Assembly (NCBI GenBank): GCA_037833965.1
Contig: AP031358.1
Span: forward strand, 15,074,001-15,138,000
Source: Marchantia polymorpha subsp. ruderalis
Taxonomy: Eukaryota; Streptophyta; Marchantiopsida; Marchantiales; Marchantiaceae
DNA length: 64,000 bases
Direction: 5' to 3'
In this document: piece by piece, positions 34,249 to 47,992 of the stretch
Layout of the letters: the number at the start of each line of letters is the position of its first letter
Position numbering within the stretch: the first letter of the stretch is position 1
Position numbers and translations under genes: made by a program
Notes under the pieces: generated by a model
Told to the model about the DNA's origin: nothing
What the model saw: the letters and a program-made list of their open reading frames with translations, nothing else
Databases searched by the model: none

Positions 34249-36240
34249 AAGAAGCTCTGTCTTTCTCAAGTATGACTTCAATAGAAGAGTATTCAAGCGA
34301 AAAAAAAAATCACATGCAGGCATTAGTATATCACAGTTGTTAGTGTTCTGGTTGAGTGGACAGTGCAGATGCTCTATATGTGACAGATCCATCTGCATTC
34401 TTTTATGTAGAACCTGTAACTAAGAATGCAGCTCTACTTAGTTCATAGAGAATTTGTACATAAATCACAACAGTCGGTGGACTTTAACTCCGTGATCTTG
34501 TAACTGAAGGCTTGTCCTACAGACGTCGATGTATTAGCTCATCTAGGCAATAGGCCTTCTAGGTAATAGGCCTCCATCACATTCAGGGCCAACTAGGAAC
34601 ATTCGCATGGAAATTGTTCACAACTGAAAGGACAGTCGCAGGGTTAATCTCTAGCCCTGTTCATTTCCTGTCGCTTATAAAACTTGCAGTCAGACAGAAC
34701 CACTGCAGAACTTTCGTGAAGTGGAGATAGCATGCATTTTTTGCCTGATTGAAACTACGATCGGAATGAGTGTGTGAACACTATCGTCGTATGTACATGC
34801 TTTCATCTTGGGAAAGGGGCTACAGTAGTAGCAGTGCATTTTCAGGTTAAAGATTCACGCTTGAAGTATTTTTTTATTATTATTTTTTTTTTTTATTTCA
34901 TAATTTTTCTGGACTCTGCACAAGGTTAGCGCAGGAGGGAATTCGATTCTGCAGAACCCAGGCGACGTGTCCATCCTTTATTCTATTATCGTAAGCTCTC
35001 ATCTGCTGCTATATTTCTGGCATCCGACAAACGTAGAAAACCAACAGAGATGTGTAATCTTCGCAATGTGATACACGCATTGACTTGCCCATGTTTCGTC
35101 CGTCGGAGATATCTTTTCAAAAAGATGAAAGAAAGAAAGAAAAAGAGCCTATCTTGCGGAGATGTCTATCCTTCCCCCATGCCTTACGGACTTCAAGATC
35201 TGATTGCCTGAAGACAGGAAGGTCCAACGGCGAGACATGGGAGGAACTATTCAAGATTTATTGCCCGTTTGAGAAGCTCAACGAAAGGTTTTACGTTTGT
35301 CATTTCAACCTCAGACGGATGTAGCTGTGAGCGTCCATTTGATCAGACCCGTTATGCTGCAGCCTGTCGGCAGAACACAAATTCTCGATCGGGCAGAAGT
35401 TTCAGACTCATGGACCGAGCTTCGCAGCTTTGGTCCTGCTCATAATTCGTTTTGACCGCACGGTTTCAGGTGCTTTGCCTCAGCTTATGCCATTATCTCC
35501 ACCTTTTTCTCCTCTCACTGTATTAGACGACAACATATGCAGTCATATTTTTTTGATTAGCGTCACACGCTGGAATCACATTTATATACCGGCAGATCTT
35601 GATATCGAAGTTTTTAAGATTTTAGAGGTTCCATGAGCTTTTACCGGTATGATCGTGGGTAAGGAGAAGTGTGGACTGAGATCATGGAGGTGGACTAGAG
35701 ATGCGTCAGCTACTGGCTCTAACATCACTCGAAGATGAGTACTACCTTTGCAAATGGGACTGTGCAACCTCTAAGTCACAGGAGAGTGCGGGATCTGCGG
35801 CAATGAATGTGAACTGTATTTACACAAGCACCTGTTCCAAGATCTGAAGGAAAACAGAAGATCTTCATAAAAAGAGAACGATTGTGTAATCTGAGGTCAC
35901 ATCTATGGACCAGGTTCAGTGGTATGCATGGCTCCAACTGCCTTCCCCATAAACCAGTCGGTATCGACTTGCACACTTCTTTCCTCTTTCTAACCTTCAG
36001 CGTAGTCTTCACAAACCTGACTTACATGTACTTCCTCCTTCTATGTTGAATGGGGTACAAAACTTATTTGGGGTATACCACGCTTCCTTGCAATGATTAT
36101 GATTCTACAGAATTTTATGGCCATAGAAGACTCATTCTTACGGTACTCAAAATGATTTCATGGCATGCCGCTATTTCCTTGCTCAAAGAAGTGCGGAAAG
36201 TGTAAATCAGAAGAGACTGAACCCACTCAAAGAAAATGAA
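34249..36240. other. 3' flank and spacer, no supported gene
   Basis: Near 34,520-34,570 a short tandem duplication occurs (AGGCAATAGGCCT, AGGTAATAGGCCT). A T-rich run lies at 34,868-34,900. Frames at 35,085-35,324 (plus) and 36,012-35,776 (minus) look only weakly protein-like and show no splice context I could verify. Confidence 0.35.
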
Positions 36241-38706
36241 TGAAATCCCATTGTATCATAATAAGACGTATATTTTATTATTGTATACAACATATAATAT
36301 ATACAGTTACAGCTTGTGCCTTTTGATTCATCTCTAAAATATTAAATAAAAGTGTGTGCAAATAACATGCTCTGACATGAGACGTAACATGACTTTTGTC
36401 GTGAAAACACGAACAGGTTAGTGTCTTGCGTTTGCACGACACTTAATGTCGGTGGAAACTTTTATATTTCACAGTGCAGTTGTCGTACTTCACCTGAAAG
36501 CGGATTGCGGGAAGGGAATCGTTGGTTGGTGAGCTGATCCCCGTGAAAACTAACATGAGAACTTTAGAAACTTCTTTTGGAATCAAGCATCATTCAGTTT
36601 GGATTCACTGCTGTGATCGGAGTAAGCAATGCAACTCGTCCTCAATTCAATGTTTCTGCCAGCGAGCAGAATCCAGCTGTTAGTGACAAGACTGTCAAAT
36701 AGTGCTCGACATGCGTTGGAAGAAGTTTCGGGACCGACAGTACTTGACATCGGACAAAAACGCTAGTGGCAGTGGTGTTATGTCGACTATATAAATTCAG
36801 ATTGAAGCCAATTTGACCATGATCTTATTGATCTTCTCCTTTTATGCAGACATGTCAATGAGGTAGTCTAGTTGGAGAAAATATGTGATCTTGTCAAAGA
36901 ATGACGCTACTTCCAAAACATGAGTGTTGATTAGTGTGGACATAGACACTTTTCTTGTTCTGTAGGGCACTGAAGGATGATATTCCAATGATATTAAATC
37001 TAAGATATTATGTCATCAACTGCCAAGTACTCTGCAGTCATTGGACGAAAGATTTTATGTTTTGCTATAAGTAAAAAAGTTAAATAAACTTTGTGGCACA
37101 TTGTACCTTCTGCAACCATTCTCGTTTACCGTACTTCCAGCATTCTATAGCATGCACGTTGTGCTTTGATTGTAACTATACATTGGGAGATGATTTCCGG
37201 AAAAGCAAGCTATACAGGTTTCGTTGTGTGGACTAGGCAAATACAAAAAAGAGGTCTAACTCGTGCACACAAAAGCTTTGGTAAAAGTTCAGACATATTT
37301 CCACTTCCTTACCATTGCAATGTATGAATGTGCAAATGGACAAATAGAAATCAAGATTGAGATCATTTTTGTCATAAAAATAGAAGAAATATTTTCCCAG
37401 ATGGTTCTGTGGTTTGTGTATATACTTACAGGCTATCGTTGTATCTTGACATTTTTTGAATAAAAGAAATGTACATTGTTTCTTCTAATGGTTTTGTTCA
37501 AATTTTAATCGATGTTGTATGGAGAGACTAACGTACATTGTATTCTAAATCCTTTTCCTCTTACAATTTGAAATTTCGTATGATATTCTACATATATCAA
37601 CACGTCTTGGATATGAATTTTGCATTCATATTTTGACTAATTGTGTGTAAATGAAATTAGATGAAGAACAATTGTTAATGCAAGTGTGATCGCAAATTAA
37701 CATGATGTTAGTAAATTGTACAAATCATAACATAAACATAGATTTCTATTGCATTCAAATGGGAAAAATAAGTTTTCTAGAATTATTTTTGGAAAATGTG
37801 TCAAATATAGCATTATACTAACATAGATTTTATATATATATATAAGAAATATTACAATACAAATGAATGGAAATGAAATTTGATGTCAAAAGTCAGAAAA
37901 TTTTAAGTCATTTTTTGAAATATATATTTATATTTAAGTTTGATTTGATTCATGACTTCTTTAAACCTTATCCAATCCTTACTTTTTATCTAAATTTTAA
38001 TGAAATATAAAAAAAATACAATCTCATGAATCATGTAAGAATAATACTTATCTATTTTATATTTACATATAAATCAAACTCAGTAGTTATGTTTTGCTTA
38101 TTTTTCATTCAATTAACAATTAATCAAGTATGAAATCCGTTAAATACAAAGAATAGTTAGAATGATGACAAACCGCAAGAATGAATCAGATGTTTTGCAA
38201 AGTATTTTTTGCAAAATATTAGTGTGTATTTTCAATCTTCAAGTATAATAATACATAATGTGAAGAATTTGCAATAACTACCATGTGAAACAAGATATTT
38301 TGCAAGATAATTATAAACATCAATGTGAGATTAGAAATCATTTTTGACCATTAAAAGATTGTGGTTAATGGTTTATAAGGAGCAAAGGATGGGATAATGA
38401 AGTATTTAAAACAGATGATGTAAAAAACAGGTATTGAAACTATCCAAGTATAGGCAGTAGAACTTGAATCTCAAACAAGCAATGATGAATCAATGCTTGT
38501 GTAGCTTTACACAATAACTTATAATTAAACACACTCCTCATTTGACCTGCCATACTTGAACCTTGAACTCTTGGAAAGCAAATCTAAGATGCATTTAATC
38601 ACTAGCTCACATCTATGAGCATGCATTGGATGAACTTTTTTTGTTCATCGACTATAAGGTCGATATGATCTGATAAATAACAATGCTCCAATCAAAGAGC
38701 ATGTTG
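36241..38706. other. AT-rich repeat-like DNA, no gene seen
   Basis: A/T runs and a TA microsatellite near 37,832-37,842. No coding frame is supported. Confidence 0.4.
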
Positions 38707-39132
38707 TCAAATCTTTTGGAAAAAATTTGCTACAGATAAATTGACGAGCTCATAGTGTAAAATTGGAAAAATTGAATTCAATTCACTTATTGCTTTATTG
38801 TTTGGATCTCGATAAGCATAAATTTCATGAATTTGACAACTAACGGTGATGTAAACAAGGGCGATATTGTGTTGAAGATCGTTTAGATTGCTTTTTTCGG
38901 CTTTGTTAAGTAAGATTTCAATCTTTAAAGTCAAATCAATGATAAATTTTTCAACATCGGATGAAGCAACCGCATAATGACCAACGATGACGTGAGTCGA
39001 TAGATCGATATTCACAATTGATTTTGCATTGAGCGATCCATTAACTCCAACGTTGTTAGTGAATGTTGCAACAAGGATATACATAACATAACACATGTAA
39101 CATTTCAAATAGACAATTTTTACAAAGATCAA
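38707..39132 (-). CDS. 141-codon open frame, unrecognised
   Basis: An open minus-strand frame in AT-rich repeat DNA. It includes VNGSLNAKSIVNIDLSTHVI, VGHYAVASSDVEKFIIDL and CQIHEIYAYRDPNNKAI. Composition is protein-like, with balanced charged residues, which is unusual for chance frames in AT-rich DNA. No domain is recognised. It may be a surviving exon of an old transposon, since no host gene context is present. It has an in-frame ATG, but no evidence fixes the start. Confidence 0.3.
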   Translation of the reverse strand: MIFVKIVYLKCYMCYVMYILVATFTNNVGVNGSLNAKSIVNIDLSTHVIVGHYAVASSDVEKFIIDLTLKIEILLNKAEKSNLNDLQHNIALVYITVSCQIHEIYAYRDPNNKAISELNSIFPILHYELVNLSVANFFQKI

Positions 39133-39533
39133 TCTTCAGTGATTATTTACTTTTAACAGAGTACAAAAAATGTCAATTTAATAATAGGTCATAAGTGATT
39201 ATTTTCATTTAATAGTGAAAGAATTTCTAAATTTGTAACCAGCAGCTCTTAATGTTAAAAAGTATTTACGTTTGAAATCACCTTACCTATGTCAATGCCA
39301 ACAATCTCTTCAAATTCTATTTGTTCGCAAGTATGAGAATAAAGACCACATTAGTTTTTGTGAGAGACATAAAAAATTTACACAACATGATGTTAGCTGC
39401 TTTACTTAACAAACTGATATAAACATCTACTCACATGACAAATTCACATTGTCAATACCATCACACAACATTATCAAAACTATCTTGCAAAAAGTGATGA
39501 CAATCGTGAACCAAAGAGATTCAACAGTAAAAA

Positions 39534-39830
39534 TTGACTCAAAATTCCATTAGACTCAACAAGTCCATTATAGAATGGTCACTTTTACAAGTAATCAGGA
39601 GCAAGATGAACAAGATTGTAAGATAGCAAAAATTGACTCAAAATTCCATTAGACTCAACAAGTTCATTATGGAATGGTCACTTTTACAAGTAATCAGGAG
39701 CAAGATGAACAAGATTGTAAGATAGCAAAAATTGACTCAAAATTCCATTAGACTCAACAAGTTCATTATGGAATGGTCACTTTTACAAGTAATCAGGAGC
39801 AAGATGAACAAGATTGTAAGATAGCATGCA
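39534..39830. repeat. Three tandem copies of a 99-bp unit
   Basis: Units begin TTGACTCAAAATTCCATTAG at 39,534, 39,633 and 39,732 and end in GATTGTAAGATAGC. They differ by only a few bases. Each unit contains an in-frame stop in its longest frame, so coding is unlikely. High similarity indicates a recent tandem expansion. Confidence 0.9.
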
Positions 39831-41779
39831 CGTGAAAAAAGCAGTTTTATTTTACAACATCTACATTTAAAAGTCAACACTCAAACAAAAAATTTGATCA
39901 ATGGAGATGGAGTAACATGATTTATAAAGAAAATAAAGTAGACAATAAATAACCTATGTTGGTTCTAGCTCTCACACTAAGTATTGAAGTTAAAACCACA
40001 AAGCATCAAAATATTGTGTGCTTTGTGGTTTCAACAAATTTTGAGTGCAAATCGTCAAAATGTTTTGTGTTTTGCATTCAAAATTCACTATTCAACAAGT
40101 AAGTGCTTAAATGGTAATACATACTTCTTTTGTATGCATGTTTTGTCAATGAAGATTGTAATCAAGAGAAGCTTGGCCCAAATAAGACCTTCTTGCTATT
40201 AATGTGGAGGTTAAACATTCAAACAAAATCAATGATAGACTTTGAATATATCTAAAGCAACTGTTCAAGCAATTGTTGCAGTCAATAGTCTTGACAAAAC
40301 GAGGATTGCTCAGAGATCCTTTCTAGCTATTCAAACGAGGGTTTAAGATCTAGTTCATAATTTCATGCTTTGAATGAATTTAGCATGATTCAAACAAAAA
40401 ACCTATAGACTTTGGCCACAAGTTTCAAACTTGCTGAAGATTTTTGATGAAAATATTACAAGCAGAAAGATGTGATCCAACTGGATTTTACGTCACCAAA
40501 GGATCATTTATCATCGTAAATTGCATCAACCTATATGTCCCACTGGCTCACATCTTTTGTCGTACAAAATCTTAAAAACCTGCTTTGCCGGTGAACAAAG
40601 GACCTGTAAATTTCATGCTGACGCTACACCCAAGAAATATCAAACAAAAAATATGCAGTCGAAGACTCTTCAAGCATATTGAAAAATATCAATATGCTTA
40701 CAATGAATCCAAACATTTGTAATTGTAAAATTCAAACATGAAACTGCAAATGACTCACATATAGGTGTCAAAATTTTGTCTATTCTAATGTACAATCCAA
40801 AGAGTTGACAATTCAGCTCCTTAATTTATAAAAAATCCAATCGGATGTGAGCACAAAATATATCAGGAGACTACACGCTGAATGTTGGTTTGACAAAAGG
40901 CATCAAATTAAATCCAAGACACAAGCGGAAGCAAGGTGATTAGGAATCAGACCTCAACATATGACTTTAATAGACAGCTAAAAGAACAAGTTGTGAGTTA
41001 ACTACAGCTTTCTTTTAATCTCTCTACTGATTTTGAATAACATGAATGTAAAAAACCAAGAAACACAAGAGCGACAACAAGAACATAACGTTGAGGTAAC
41101 ATGCATCACAACTCCACTCGGTTGACTTGTTCATAAATCATACTACTACTCCAAAAACAAAAGTCTATGAACAATAGTGAAAATCAATAATCGATTAAAA
41201 TATGAATCGAGAGTGAAAATTTTAAATCAACGAGAATGCAAATTTCACATATCCAGATCTTACTCTACTTTTAAAATGATTGGTGAAAATTGGTGAAATT
41301 ATGAGTCGGAAGTGCGATTTTTGAGTCGACGATCTATAACAATCTTGACACGTTTATGACTAGATGACATCTCCCCAATGTTTGTACCATCTACATTAAT
41401 TTAGGCGTCAAAATACACCGTAGTCTAGTTAATTTAAGTGCCGCCACATACATTTGCCTGAAATAACCATGCCTACATATCATCATTTATGATAAAGTTT
41501 CATAAATACATATCTAAAATATTTTAACATAATATCGATAATTTGATTCTTATTTTTTAGCAACTTGAGACTCATCAACAATAATTTGCTACTCCACGTT
41601 AAAATTTTACTCCATCCTACAATCTGATAATTATTTTTTTCAACAAAATCTGTGAGTAAAAATTTATCCTTGTGAGTGCAAAATGCTTAAAAAACATCTT
41701 TCTCTTTCAATGATCTTGGCTCTTTGAAAAAACTTTTCTATTGACAATAATTTTACAAAGTATAGGAAATCAGAGTTTA
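39831..41779. other. AT-rich DNA, no gene seen
   Basis: A short inverted pair around TTGAAGTTAAAACCACAAAG (39,985-40,004) and CTTTGTGGTTTCAAC (40,021-40,035) is the only notable structure. No supported gene. Confidence 0.4.
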
Positions 41780-44566
41780 GAATCCTTCACATGATAAGCA
41801 AATAAAAAAAACAACACTTGTAATTGTAATTGTCTGAAATCCATATCCACATAAAACAAGTTTGAAACTTATCAAATTCCTCAAAAACATTACATCTAAT
41901 TTTATTTGGTACACATGAACAAAAGTATGAAGAGGTTGTCTTGTAATGGATGATTTGACTTTGATTCCAAGCAAGCAAGGACAAGATCAATTAATAAAAT
42001 TTTGAAATTTTAAAGTTGGCTTATTATCACAATTCCCTGTAAAGATTTGAAGAAAATTAAGAAAGAAGCTTTCTTGAGATGTAAGTAAGAATTTTTGACA
42101 AGCAAACAATATGAAAATTTCAAATAATTGTGGAAATGTTTAGTAGTAAGATCTTCAAAACTTATTTTTGATCCCAAGCTTTTAAGATCTTTTATCACAA
42201 AGCTTTATTTCTTCTTCCATGCTAGATTATGACACATTGTGAAGTAATCAGTGACTTATTGTCTAAAAAAAAAGATGAGAATTCAATTCAAAAGATTAGG
42301 GAATGATAAATGTGAGGTTGGTATGACTTTGTTTTTTAAATCTTAAAGCAAAAAATATATTGGATTGAACTAATGTTAGAATTTGTATGGAACTTTCAAT
42401 ATGTGATTTGCATCAAAATATTGGGCACTGCTGCTATATATAATATTTCTTTAACCTAATTGCTATTAAAAAAAAATTTCATTCACAAATGAATAAATAA
42501 GAACTAGATGAAAAACTATTGCACTATCATGATGGATAATTTTTTTGACAAATTGTTTGAGAACTTGATGAAGTCAAAGTTGATATCATGCACATAGTCT
42601 ATCCAAAAAAAAACACAAGTCTTAGCTGATTTTGTTCAACATACAACATCATGGATCTTACCTTGATCTTGCGTGTTTTATGAAAAAAATCTTAAACAAT
42701 GAAAAAGCTTTATTTTATGGCTTCTTTAATTTCAACAAAGCGTTTAACATGTACATTGTAAGTTTTTATGAAAAAGACAAAAAATGATCGGAGTACTGCT
42801 AAATTTTTTACCATCTGTGGCCACATTATACCATTTTGTTTGGGCAAGATCAAAGGCTCACTAACTTTAAAGATTTTGTAAATTATCAGAATGATTCAAA
42901 ATTTTCCTTTCTTCATTATTCTATTTGAAATTCTCAAAGATGATATCAAAAAGTGATTGAAGAAATGTGAAACCGAAGGTGTCAAGTTTGAAAATTTTGT
43001 CATGGGGAAAATAGATGCTAGCAACAAAAATTCATCACATTAATAGGCCAATTCCATAAGGTGAAAACACTCAAGAGGTATATCTCAAAAAACACACTCT
43101 TCACATGAAGAAAATTGCAAATAAAGAGATCCAAATATTTGATATCTTTTTCTAGTTTTGTACACCGTGAACTTCAAAACAACATAAATTTTTTTGTAAT
43201 ATAAGAGTAGAAAAATAAAAAATTTAGAGGATTGGATCATGAGGATGAATATTTACTTGTCGCATTTTGATGATTCTGATTTTAATGCAAGAATATTCAT
43301 GAAATCTTATCCCATGTATAAAGCATTCACATGAAAACAACAACTGTCAAAACAAAATGCTTCAATTTTGTGAAGTGAAATTCAGAATGTACTTGTGAAA
43401 AATCTTCAAATTGTTATTTTTCTTCAAACAACAAAAATGAAGTTGTGAAATTAGAAGCATTAAGGAGTTATCCATGAGTATATTCTGAAATTTTGTGATC
43501 TTCAAGTTTTCATAATAAATATGAGTTGAGCAAAATACTTAGATGTGTTTAAACAAGGTTTGAAAAATTGAAGACAAAATGAGTTGATGATAAAGAATCT
43601 ATTCGTAGTGAATGAAACAATTGCATTGTTGAACATATTTCAGATGGTTATGAAATTACACACAATTATATGTTAAGCAATGTTCAAGATCCAACCAAAC
43701 TTACACCAATAGAGCTGGAAAATTTCCATATAGAGAAGATTATGCATTACCATGAGGACAAAATATCGAAGTGAGATTTGGCAATCTTTGATTTTAAGTT
43801 TGCAAGAGTGATATGCAAATAATCAAATGACTTGATCAATAGTGAAAATTTGTGATATTTGTTAATGTTATGCATGCAGAATTACAAATCACATTGCCAA
43901 GTTTTGCCAAACTCAACTAGTATCTCAATGAGAACATTCAATGCAGCAAAGATCTTTCAACAACATGATGAATGCAAAATACAAAAAAGTTTAAAAAGTA
44001 TCTTTAGAATACAAAGATCATCAATTTACTCACTTTGTGGTCTTATTGGTTCTACAAAACAAAGAAACGGCGAGGTTGGAAGAAGACAATGGTTGAAAGC
44101 TTATGAAAGAAACCGGATTCAAGTTCAATTGATTGTCATGGAAGTCATGATAGAAAAATACAAGATGAGAATTTTGATTTACAAGCTCAACAAAAAGTTT
44201 TCTATCACAAAATGTTGCAATGAAGTTAAGATCTATATTGATGAAGGATGTTAGTGAAGAAATGAAATTGTGAAATGAGCAAAATGAAACAATAGATCAA
44301 AATCACTTAGTGTAGAATTATTTATAGATTGGAAGAAAGAGGAGATTAAATGTGTAGTAATTTTTAACTCGATATGATGTAATCTTATGAATGTCATCAA
44401 TAGAGTAATTTAATTTAGGGGTAGATTAGAGAATAAAAATGATAAAAAGTGATAGCAAGAAAATTTATGAAGATAGATCTAAGATTAATAAATTATATTT
44501 CTTTGTGAGTAGTAAAGCATATTTTTCTATAAATGATGTTTGTTTCTTTGGACTTATAAGAAACTA
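41780..44566. repeat. R2 repeat copy b (uninterrupted relative of 15.4-24.4 kb)
   Basis: Diverged matches to copy a in the same order and orientation, without element A between them (42,030-42,200 spans the site equivalent to the A insertion). A plus-strand 131-codon frame (43,859-44,254) has no motif. A segment near 43,140-43,190 weakly resembles 63,765-63,830, upstream of the gypsy gag, so old gypsy leader DNA may be mixed in. Confidence 0.5.
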
Positions 44567-45323
44567 TGACCTCTGGGCTGACTTTCACTTAGGTTTACCT
44601 CGGATGGTTTGTAGGTAGCTTCATCATGGTTCTAAAAGGTGAAAAGTTCTAAATGTGATTGTGTCTCAAATACCTTTTCACACAAACTCTTTATTCATTA
44701 CTCAATTGCAAACACTCATCGACACTCCAAAAGAGATTGTGTAACTCAAACTTATATTGATGACACAAGTCCTCACATAATGAATTGTCAAAATTTGCTT
44801 GCGAGTTTCTTTTCTACCTCTTTATATAGCACTTAAAAAATTATCATAGTAACATATGAATTTTACCTTCTAACTAATTTTTACTAGGATAAATCATTGT
44901 AGGTTTGACTAGTTTCAATATGTGATAACATGTCATTAGCATATCTAAAACTTCTATAAGCTTCATAATCCCTAGATTGAAGTTACGACATGTCATTTGA
45001 GACTTTCAAAGTTTTAGACCCTCCGTAAATCACCTTTAAATTTAGTCTAACGAATAGAATTTCCTTTACACAGTGAAACCAATCAAGTAATCAACTGTAA
45101 TTTTTCTAGTAATCTAGACTTTTTGTAAAAACAATTTAGTATTTTTCACTCCAATCTTCTAAAAGTTTCCTAATCATTTCGCCAAATATGAACACTATAA
45201 CAAAATGTAGTCAAAATTGGATAAACTTAGTTATAACTAGCTAGACTTGGTCAAATCTAAGCTAATCATGATTTTTTTGATTATTTATAATACTACTTCA
45301 TGCATACAACAATCGATCTTACA
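44567..45323. repeat. Gypsy-family LTR, copy 1
   Basis: About 757 bp, from TGACCTCTGGGCTGACTTTC to AATCGATCTTACA. It aligns over its length with copies 2 (47,993-51,942, interrupted) and 3 (about 58,700-59,400); shared landmarks are TTAGTTATAACTAGCT and the ACAATCGR end. The TG...CA borders suit an LTR. The direct flanks (AACTA left, AGACA right) do not match. Confidence 0.65.
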
Positions 45324-45399
45324 AGACATTGTTAGATCCAAGAATAAACTTCACTTTTTAAATTCCTTGAACAACATTTTTATGAAGTATACAAATGTT

Positions 45400-45919
45400 G
45401 TTCTAGATCATCTACATGCAAGATTATCAACAAAGAGACGTGCAGATCAAAAAATTGAGGTAATACCTTGAAATTACTCCATATTATTTAGCTCCAAACA
45501 AATTGGAAGAATGTAAAGCTCAAATGGAGTAGATGTTGAGCACAAGATTCATTCGATCAAATGTTTCATCCTATGTAGCTCAACGACTATTTGTGAGAAA
45601 AAAATAGGAGCATGCAGTTATTGCATTGATTTGCGTGGACTGAATAAAAACCGCTGAAAACAAATATTCATTATCTTGTATATATGATTTGTTTGATCAA
45701 CTTCAAGGAGCAAAAAATTATGTTATATTGGATCTAAATAGCACCTAAAACCAAATTTGAATTGTTGATAAAAATATCAAAAAAATGTTTTTTTTCTAGA
45801 TAAGATCACTTTGAATATTTAGTGATGTCTTTTGATCTCATTATTGCATCTACTACATTCATTTGATTGATGAATGTAGTACGACATGATGTTGATATTT
45901 CTTCAAAAAGCTTTCAAAT
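45400..45919 (+). pseudogene. Ty3/gypsy reverse transcriptase fragment, plus strand
   Basis: Reads with stops as ADQKIEVIP, PYYLAPNKLEECKAQME, STRFIRSNVSSYVA, NKYSLSCIYDLFDQLQGAKN, then VMSF.LIIASTTFI.LMNVV. These are the N-terminal and palm segments of gypsy RT. The catalytic YxDD lies beyond its end. Many stops; clearly dead. Confidence 0.8.
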
Positions 45920-47204
45920 TGTCATTAAATACTATTAAAGTATATCAGTCCGGATTTGTTCCCACAAAGAATTATAGTTTTCTTTATTCTTGAAAATAAG
46001 CTATATACTATATCCAACATTCTGAATCTCTTACCAATGTATTGACTGTCTGGATGGTCATCCTCTAGATCTGAATATCAGCTTTTTAAAGGTTAGTTCT
46101 CGGCTATTTCAGACTTTTTATCCAAATGACTAGCCTCCACTGTTTCTTTGATGTTTAAAGTCGCAGGATTGTCCATTGTTTTGTGGTCTAAAAGTGTACA
46201 TTATACACCCACTGACTTCAATACTAGCAAACGGTAGGTTGATATGTAGTCCAAATCTCCTATTTCATCCGTTCGGAGGACAATTAAAAAACGGAGAGTA
46301 CTCAAGAGATTCGACCACAACAATATTATGATAAGGCTATCAGTATTTTTCCTAAACAATAAGTCTTCTCCGATGGCTTCATGTTGGATTACACATGTTT
46401 TTGTCCTATTGACAAGTCATTCCGGTCTAAACAAACTCCGGCTGCATATGATTTTCCGTGTTTTAGAAACTACCATGCACACTTCTGCAGTACATCTCTT
46501 CTCCTCCATGCTACTTCCAGTTGTTCAAGAACTAACAGAATACAAAACAAGGCCCTTGTCTTAAAAAGACTTTTGATTTAAATACTAGCTACGGAATTAT
46601 AAATTCCGAACTAACTTTATTTCAGATTTTTGCATCGAAGGTATCATCTAGATTATATAATTTTAGATCTCAAATCACTAGAAATTTGAATCCTAAAAGT
46701 CAGCAACCTAACATCTTGATTGACAGCCGTGTGCAACAAAGTTTCATTGTTACAGTACTAATGATCTAACTAACCTCATCCAAATTTTTACAGCCAAAAT
46801 CAACTAGATTATAGAAATTCTGATTCCAATTCACTAAAAATTTGGATCTGTAAGTTCGATTACTAATACTATTGCTACCTTAACCTAACTTTCGGATTGA
46901 TAGCATAGTGCAAGTGAGATCGTTAATTGCTACCATTTATCTAGTAAATACTGCTTACTTCTACTTTCACTACTTTTGGCCAAATGATTGCAGGAACTAA
47001 GGCGAGATCCAAACGTGACTAGATAAGTTCTAATTGCGACAGATTTGTCTACTGTCAATATTAATATACTTTAGCTAATGTCATATAATGCGAGACGGGA
47101 TGAAAGTCGTCCAGTGCCTTATTAACTAATTTAATCGTCTAATGACTTATTTTGATTATTTCCTAATCCTACCTTTTCACTACATCTAATTATTTAAATT
47201 TTCT
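45920..47204 (-). mobile_element. Possible element E, remnant of the TGTRGTR family
   Basis: The plus-strand left end TGTCATTAAATACTATTAAAG followed by GTTCCCACAAAG has the layout of the 3' ends of elements C and D (TGTAATAACCCACTAAAGG then GAACCCACAGGGA; TGTGATAACC then GTTCCCACAGAGA). It separates two gypsy RT pieces. No coding module was recognised and no target duplication could be found, so family membership rests on the end only. Confidence 0.4.
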
Positions 47205-47980
47205 GGCCAAAAGTATGCTTAAGTTTAGATTCATGTGGAATACACTTTCCACAATGAATGATATTTTTTGCTCTTATCTAGACAAATATGTTCTTGTTTT
47301 TCTAGATAATGTTTTGATATATAGTATAACCTCATTTACAAGATTTATTTCAAGTTTTGAGAAAAAGTTAATCATATGTCAAAGATTCAAAATGTGAGTT
47401 TGACAAGTCAAAAGTAGAATACTTATGTCATAGAGTTACATCAAAAGGAATTCAAATGATGAGCGAGAAGACAAAGCCTCATTAAAAATTGACAACATCT
47501 GAACATCAAACTCAGTTTGAAAACTTTTTAATGCTCACGAGTTTTTATCATAGATTTGTGAAAGGTTTCATTTGTCTAACTCAAGCTTTGACATCTATGC
47601 TAGAACAAAATCAAAAATGAAGATGGAAACAATTTAAGATTTAGCTTTTGAATGTTTTGAAAGATGCTTGATAAAAAGCATATATTCTCAAGTGATACGA
47701 TCCTACTCTATCTATCAAGTTGTCTACTAATGCATTTGATACAACAAATGATGTCATATTCCAACAAAAATAGAAATATGGATGACATCTAGTGGTTTTT
47801 TTCTCTCGCAAGTTGAAGACAAGAAAACAATATAACCACACAACTAAATGAGAGAAATAAGTTATTGTTTTGACAATAAAACACTCAAAGCATTACTTGG
47901 ATGATAAGGAATTAATGATGTAAATTAATCATGAACCATTGGTTTATTTAAAAATCTCTAGGAAAATTTGTCCAAACAAC
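47205..47980 (+). pseudogene. Ty3/gypsy RT end and RNase H, plus strand
   Basis: STMNDIFCSYLDKYVLVFLD followed by NVLIYS covers the RT catalytic box (usually FLDD; here FLDN). Then FYHRFVKGF, LSTNAFDTTNDVIFQQK, VVFFSRKLKTRKQYNHTTK and HYLDDKELMM.INHEPLVYL are RNase H landmarks. Multiple stops. It overlaps the piece at 45,400-45,919 by about 20 codons of homology, so the two may come from different copies. Confidence 0.8.
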
Positions 47981-47992
47981 AAATTTGATGAA

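Noticed and set aside
39534-39830. CRISPR-like array
   Set aside because: Whole 99-bp units are repeated without distinct spacers, and the DNA is plant nuclear in character.
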